Source of the DNA: Dictyocoela muelleri
Lineage: Eukaryota; Microsporidia
Assembly (NCBI GenBank): GCA_016256075.1
Contig: SDVU01000799.1
Span: forward strand, 1 to 10,447
Reading direction: 5' to 3'
DNA length: 10,447 nucleotides
The position numbers were made by a program, and so were the translations under genes. The number at the start of each line of letters is the position of its first letter. Positions within the stretch are counted from its first letter, which is position 1. Shown here one piece after another: positions 7,131-10,447 of the stretch. The notes under the pieces are model-generated. The model did no database searches and had not been told where the DNA came from. It was given only the letters and a program-made list of their open reading frames with translations.

Positions 7131-7401
7131 AAGATTCATTCTTAAATAATTAGATATTTAAAATTAATCTTAATTTATTGGACAATTTCAAATTTACTTT
7201 TAAAGTTAAAAATTGACATTAGTTTGTAAAGTTAAAAATTATAATATTAAAAGTAATTATTTTATAAGAAGTTTAGAAATTTTAATTAATCTGGGATTAG
7301 TTTGTAAAGTTGAAAATTTTAATATTAAACGTAATTATTTTATAAGTTTTTTTAAATTTTAAATTAAAAGTAATTATTTAATTCATTTAAGAATGATTCT
7401 T
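7131..7401. repeat. 16-bp inverted repeats flanking about 240 bp upstream of the 760-residue gene
   Basis: AAGATTCATTCTTAAA (7131-7146) and TTTAAGAATGATTCTT (7386-7401) are reverse complements apart from one mismatch. They enclose a direct duplication: ATTAGTTTGTAAAGTT starts at 7218 and again at 7296 (78 bp apart), each followed by AATATTAAA(A/C)GTAATTATTTTATAAG. This may be a small inverted-repeat element inserted near the promoter. No clear target duplication is visible. Confidence 0.5.
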
Positions 7402-7615
7402 GTTCAGTGATTAATAAATGTATCGTTTAAAGGTAAATTATGCTTTAAAAAATTATAATTTAAAATAATTTCACTGTCATTTCTCAATAATCTGAATAAT
7501 AATAATCTGAATAACTCCTAAACACAAATTAATAAAATTAAATTTTTGATTTAAAAATTTTAAATTCATCAAATGACACAAAACTTCATTTTTCAGGAAT
7601 AAAAAATAATATTTT

Positions 7616-7690
7616 AAATCTGAAATCATTTTTTAAATCGAAATAGTTTTTTTATCCGAAATCATTTTTTCATTCCAAAATAATTTTTAT
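7616..7690. repeat. Imperfect tandem repeat, about 20 bp
   Basis: Variants of ATC(T/C)GAAATCATTTTTT recur four times: ATCTGAAATCATTTTTT, ATCGAAATAGTTTTTTT, ATCCGAAATCATTTTTT, and ATTCCAAAATAATTTTT. They are spaced about 17-20 bases apart. The copies have clearly drifted, so this is an old array. No gene overlaps it. Confidence 0.6.
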
Positions 7691-7874
7691 ATCCATATTT
7701 CCGGTACTCTATAGCCGTTGGAATCTGATATATCTTAAAAAACAATGAAAAAAGAAAAAAAAATGTTATTGAAGAACGTAACAGTTTTTTTACGAATTGG
7801 AATTTATTTATGTGTGTGTTAATCATTTTGCTAATAAAATTTTTAATATAACTAAGAACCTGAAAATATATAAT

Positions 7875-8029
7875 ATTACATGAAAATATTCAGTATTGCC
7901 AAGCATGAGAGTTGTCACCTACCGTTGTCTTAAACTTTTGATTCTTGGTGTTCCGATAATAATTCACTACTAAACTACCCAGAAGCCCAGCTGTATACAC
8001 AATTTTGTTTTATCAATGACTCAGCAGGA
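7875..8029 (-). repeat. Dispersed repeat family, copy 3 (inverted relative to copies 1 and 2)
   Basis: This is the longest copy. Its right part (7937-8029) matches copy 2 at 1640-1731, with exact shared blocks of 24 and 17 bases. Its left part (7875-7968) matches copy 1 at the window start. It therefore links the two other copies into one family. The orientation is opposite, so copies 2 and 3 form an inverted pair about 6.4 kb apart. The class of element is unknown. Confidence 0.75.
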
Positions 8030-8070
8030 TACAGGTAATTAGTGTTCTTTCATGATTTTTTCAAAAACTT

Positions 8071-8130
8071 TTTGCGGAGGTGCGTCGCCGCACTCTTCCC
8101 CACACCTACGAGAGTCCCTGCCTTACTGTT
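8071..8130. other. G+C-rich pocket with short stem
   Basis: TGCGGAGGTGCGTCGCCGCA and the following CCCCACACCTACGAGAGTCC stand out sharply from the A+T-rich surroundings. GTGCG (8080-8084) and CGCAC (8089-8093) form a small stem. The 61-codon plus-strand frame across it (8052-8237) has no recognisable family and I do not call it a gene. The base composition suggests a fragment from a different source or an element end. Confidence 0.4.
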
Positions 8131-8224
8131 ATGTTAAACAAGTCCTAAACAGTAAACACACTGTAAGAACTTTATATTACTGCTATATTTATTGTATGTA
8201 TAATATCATTCCAAATTATTTAAT

Positions 8225-8266
8225 AAAGCGACTTTAAAAAAATTCAAACCAGTATACAGTCGCTTT
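8225..8266. repeat. 9-bp inverted repeat around a 24-base loop
   Basis: AAAGCGACT (8225-8233) and AGTCGCTTT (8258-8266) are exact reverse complements. The left arm overlaps an AATAAA hexamer at 8222-8227. Its role is unknown. Confidence 0.5.
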
Positions 8267-8400
8267 TCTTTATATCTGAACATCTATATACCGAAACCTC
8301 AAAATACTGGATTATTTATTTTTTACACATTAAATGCCACTGTACTGTGGATCTCCAGGGTCTATGGGTGTCACTTTATAAATAAAAAAATAAAAATTTT

Positions 8401-8436
8401 AATTCAGTAAATTTTAATTCAGTAAATTTTAATTTG
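8401..8436. repeat. 15-bp tandem repeat, two copies plus partial
   Basis: AATTCAGTAAATTTT occurs at 8401-8415 and 8416-8430, with a partial third unit starting AATTTG. It lies in spacer between the G+C-rich pocket and the inverted-repeat element at 8514. Confidence 0.8.
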
Positions 8437-8513
8437 AAAAATTACGGTTTAATAAAATGATTTTCAATATAAAAATTGTAATTCTAAAATCTAAATTGTT
8501 ATTCAGATGTTTT

Positions 8514-8898
8514 TAAAAACAATATTATAAGGATTTTAAGTTCTACAACGGGCGGCCACCACCCTAAAAAATCACTAAATCACAATTTGTACTGGAAGAA
8601 CATAACATTTTTATGTGAAATTTACTTAGAATTAAAATATAAATTCTAAAAAGAAAATATATTTTTAAGAGCAATGATATAATCTTGTTTAAAAAAATCT
8701 TGGTTTTTATGATTATTTGTAAATATTCATATATCAGAGCCTTTTAAAAAAAAATTTATTTTAAATTTTTCTTCTGATCCTAAGTAAATTTCATTTAAAT
8801 TTTGTGTTCTTCACATACCAATTGTGATTTACTGATTATTGAATTGTGACTGCCCGTTTTAGAACTTAAAATTCTTATAATTTTGTTTTTATATTTTA
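8514..8898. mobile_element. Long inverted-repeat (fold-back or MITE-like) element
   Basis: The left arm 8514-8630 matches the reverse complement of 8780-8898 over about 117 bases with gaps. Shared blocks include ATTTTAAGTTCTA, ACGGGC, TCA(C/G)TAAATCACAATT, GAAGAACA and GAAATTTACTTAG. The 150-base centre is A+T-rich and encodes nothing visible. The arms are well diverged, so the insertion is old. No transposase is present. Neither a target duplication nor a precise end can be fixed. Confidence 0.7.
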
Positions 8899-9058
8899 AA
8901 CATTCTTTAATTAAATATTAATATGAATTTATAAATTCAATAAAAAATACCCCTCTGTGTAATGATCAGAATATTCATGCTTGAAAATTTCAAAAAAATA
9001 TTTTAAAATTTTAAATTATTTTAAATTATTTTTATTTTTAAAAATTTTTAGTGGACAA

Positions 9059-9086
9059 CTATAGACCCGATACATCTATAGACCCG
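9059..9086. repeat. Short direct repeat CTATAGACCCG, 17 bp apart
   Basis: CTATAGACCCG occurs at 9059-9069 and 9076-9086. Nothing else links it to the neighbouring elements. Confidence 0.6.
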
Positions 9087-9281
9087 TGACATTAAATGTT
9101 TATTTGCGAAATTTTACGCTTTAAATTACCTCCAAATACCGTAATAAAGGTATTTTTTTATTCCAGAGAAAAAAATTTGATAGCCCTTAAAAATAATAGT
9201 TAATGTCAAAAAAAATATAAAACGGTTAAATTATAAAAATAAAAAGGAGATTATTTAATCGAACAAAATAATCAAAACATC

Positions 9282-9618
9282 GTTCTCACCCGGGTTTCAG
9301 ACTCCCCTAAAAAATAAGAAATTGTCATTCATAAGATGAGAGACAATGATAATTATTTGAAATAAGCTTATTTCGTCGAGAGAAGACCAAATATGAAATT
9401 ATCATGATGTATAAACAAATATATATATGTGTTTCTAAAAATAGTTGCGAAACGCCTACTATTTTTGGAAACTCTCATATACTCCTTCTTACATCATGAT
9501 AATTTCATATTTATTCTTCTCTCGACAAAATAATCTTATTTCAAATAAGAATCATTATCTCTCCTCTTATGAATGACGATTTCTTATTTTTTTAGGGGTC
9601 TGAAACCCGGGTGAGAAC
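9282..9618. mobile_element. 337-bp near-complete palindrome, fold-back MITE
   Basis: The ends are GTTCTCACCCGGGTTTCAGA at 9282-9301 and its exact reverse complement at the right end (9599-9618). The two halves pair over most of their length around a centre near 9450, with only scattered mismatches and small gaps. Inner matching blocks include CCCCTAAAAAA, GTCATTCATAAGA, TATTTGAAATAAG, GTCGAGAGAAGA and ATATGAAATTATCATGATGT. There is no coding sequence. The strong arm match suggests a fairly recent element or one kept by gene conversion. A non-autonomous DNA transposon is the natural reading. The flanks (AAAACATC and CCAAAATA) show no clear target duplication. Confidence 0.85.
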
Positions 9619-9654
9619 CCAAAATATTACACAAAAAGAAATAATTTTAAAATT

Positions 9655-10173
9655 TAGTGTACCTTTATCATCACTTAATGATATTTTGAAAAAAAAGATA
9701 TCTTATTATATGCTAAAGATAATAAAATAATAAACACAAAAAATAATTTTAAAACTAAAATTTTTTGACGAAAAAAGGATTTAAAGGTTTAATTTAAAAA
9801 AAAATTTGAACAATACAAGATATCAATATGAAAGAAATATCTCTTGAATAGGCAAATTTATATGGGAATAAAAATTTCAAGGATTCAAATGGATGGCTTA
9901 AAAAATTTAAATTAAGACATAATATATGTAGTAAAAATATAAACGATGAGTCTGGTCTTGTAAATAATATTTAACAATAAATTTCAAGAAAAAAAAATAA
10001 AAAAGAATGCAATAATATATGCCGGAAAATATTTTTAACTGATATAATACTGAAATATTTTATAAATGTGCTCCTAGAAGAACTTTCTGTTTTAAAATGA
10101 AGATAACACCAGTGGAGAGTTCTCAAATGAACGTGTAAAAATATTATTTTATGTTAATCCTGCTTGTGAAACC
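9655..10173 (+). mobile_element. Truncated, broken pogo/Tigger-type transposase
   Basis: Several segments match the pogo/Tigger (CENP-B-like) family in the right order. Near 9659 VPLSSLNDILKKK resembles the N-terminal helix-turn-helix (SST.S.IlKnK). At 9852-9971 ANLYGNKNFKDSNGWLKKFK, then LRHNI and NINDESG, match the CENP-B-type DNA-binding domain, where FxxSNGWLxxFKxRH and GES are typical. Near 10036-10098 IFN, NTEIFYKCAPRRTFCFK matches the start of the DDE domain (NADETGLFYK..P.RT), with the first catalytic Asp replaced by Asn. SNERVKILFYVNPACE ends near 10170, in another frame. In-frame stops, at least two frame changes and loss of the rest of the catalytic domain show it is dead. It sits 36 bp right of the fold-back element at 9282-9618. 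Terminal repeats were not found. Confidence 0.8.
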
Positions 10174-10227
10174 TAGACCCCCTACTTATTGGCGTTGCAT
10201 TTAATTGGAACCCCCCTAAAAATTGGG

Positions 10228-10272
10228 ATCATGCCTATTATATCCCCCAGGGGGGGATATAATAGGCATGAT
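10228..10272. repeat. Perfect palindrome, 21-bp arms with three-base loop
   Basis: ATCATGCCTATTATATCCCC plus C (10228-10248) is the exact reverse complement of 10252-10272; the loop is AGG. It lies just past the pogo relic in a stretch with several C-runs (ACCCCCTA, AACCCCCCTAAAAA). It may be the tip of a transposon end or a very short MITE. Perfect arms suggest recent formation. Confidence 0.9.
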
Positions 10273-10447
10273 ATTAAAAATTTTAAAAAAATAAAAAAAA
10301 ATCTAAAAAATTATTTAAAAACGTCAAAAAGGTGGTTGAAAAACACTTAATACCCCCACGTTAAAAAAAACATTTTTAACCCTTTTCCAATGATTAAAAA
10401 TCATGAAATTGAATTTTTAATAAAATCAAAATTAATAAAGACTGATA
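10273..10447. other. A+T-rich spacer at window end, nothing seen
   Basis: No open frame, repeat or RNA-like element can be supported here. Confidence 0.5.

Noticed and set aside
8052-8237. 61-codon plus-strand open frame over the G+C-rich pocket
   Set aside because: No recognisable domain, no promoter-like context, and it borders a dispersed repeat.
8127-8282. Possible solo LTR with TGTT...AACA ends and an AATAAA hexamer
   Set aside because: No flanking target duplication, no second copy in the window and no adjoining recognisable retroelement parts; the ends are too short to mean anything in this composition.
9940-9960. CGATGAGTC, reminiscent of a hammerhead ribozyme core
   Set aside because: The CTGATGA core and the matching GAAA strand with its stems are missing, and the stretch is explained by the pogo DNA-binding domain.

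Overview
The window is eukaryotic and very A+T-rich, roughly three-quarters or more by eye, with low gene density. I can support two host protein genes, both on the minus strand. The rest is A+T-rich spacer filled with decayed DNA transposons, fold-back elements and short tandem repeats. One gene carries an 18-nt spliceosomal intron (GTAAGT...TAATTAG). Introns this short, with the branch-like CTAAT lying against the acceptor, point to a genome-reduced eukaryote. A large-genome microsporidian is my leading guess, because short introns with a branch site next to the acceptor, Merlin elements, and TATA-like plus AAATTT-like boxes just before the ATG all fit. A dicyemid or similar animal parasite is the alternative. 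No single feature settles this.

Region by region: 1-115 holds copy 1 of an unidentified dispersed repeat. 163-411 holds three 83-bp tandem repeats, just downstream of a six-membrane-span AIG1/ADTRP-family hydrolase gene (423-1088, minus, two exons). 1119-2678 is spacer with a tRNA-like relic and repeat copy 2 (1638-1735). 2679-2765 is a 25-bp tandem repeat. 2872-3710 (minus) is a decayed Merlin (IS1016/ISXO2-like DDE) transposase with a 20-bp tandem repeat grown inside its C-terminal coding part. 3711-4730 is spacer with a perfect hairpin at 4590-4617. 4731-4815 is a 15-bp tandem repeat that runs into the stop codon of a 760-residue, Asn/Lys/Ser-rich, probably secreted protein with three internal repeat arrays (4804-7086, minus).

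7090-8500 is spacer with imperfect repeats, inverted copy 3 of the dispersed repeat (7875-8029) and a small G+C-rich pocket. 8514-8898 and 9282-9618 are two long inverted-repeat (fold-back/MITE-like) elements. 9655-10173 (plus) is a truncated, broken pogo/Tigger-type transposase, followed by a perfect 21-bp-arm palindrome (10228-10272).

The two host genes show no functional link: one is probably an ER-membrane lipid hydrolase and the other an unknown low-complexity protein. I see no operon, CRISPR array or defence system. The most notable items are the microintron, the repeat-built 760-residue protein, and the inverted pair of dispersed repeats that brackets about 6.4 kb.
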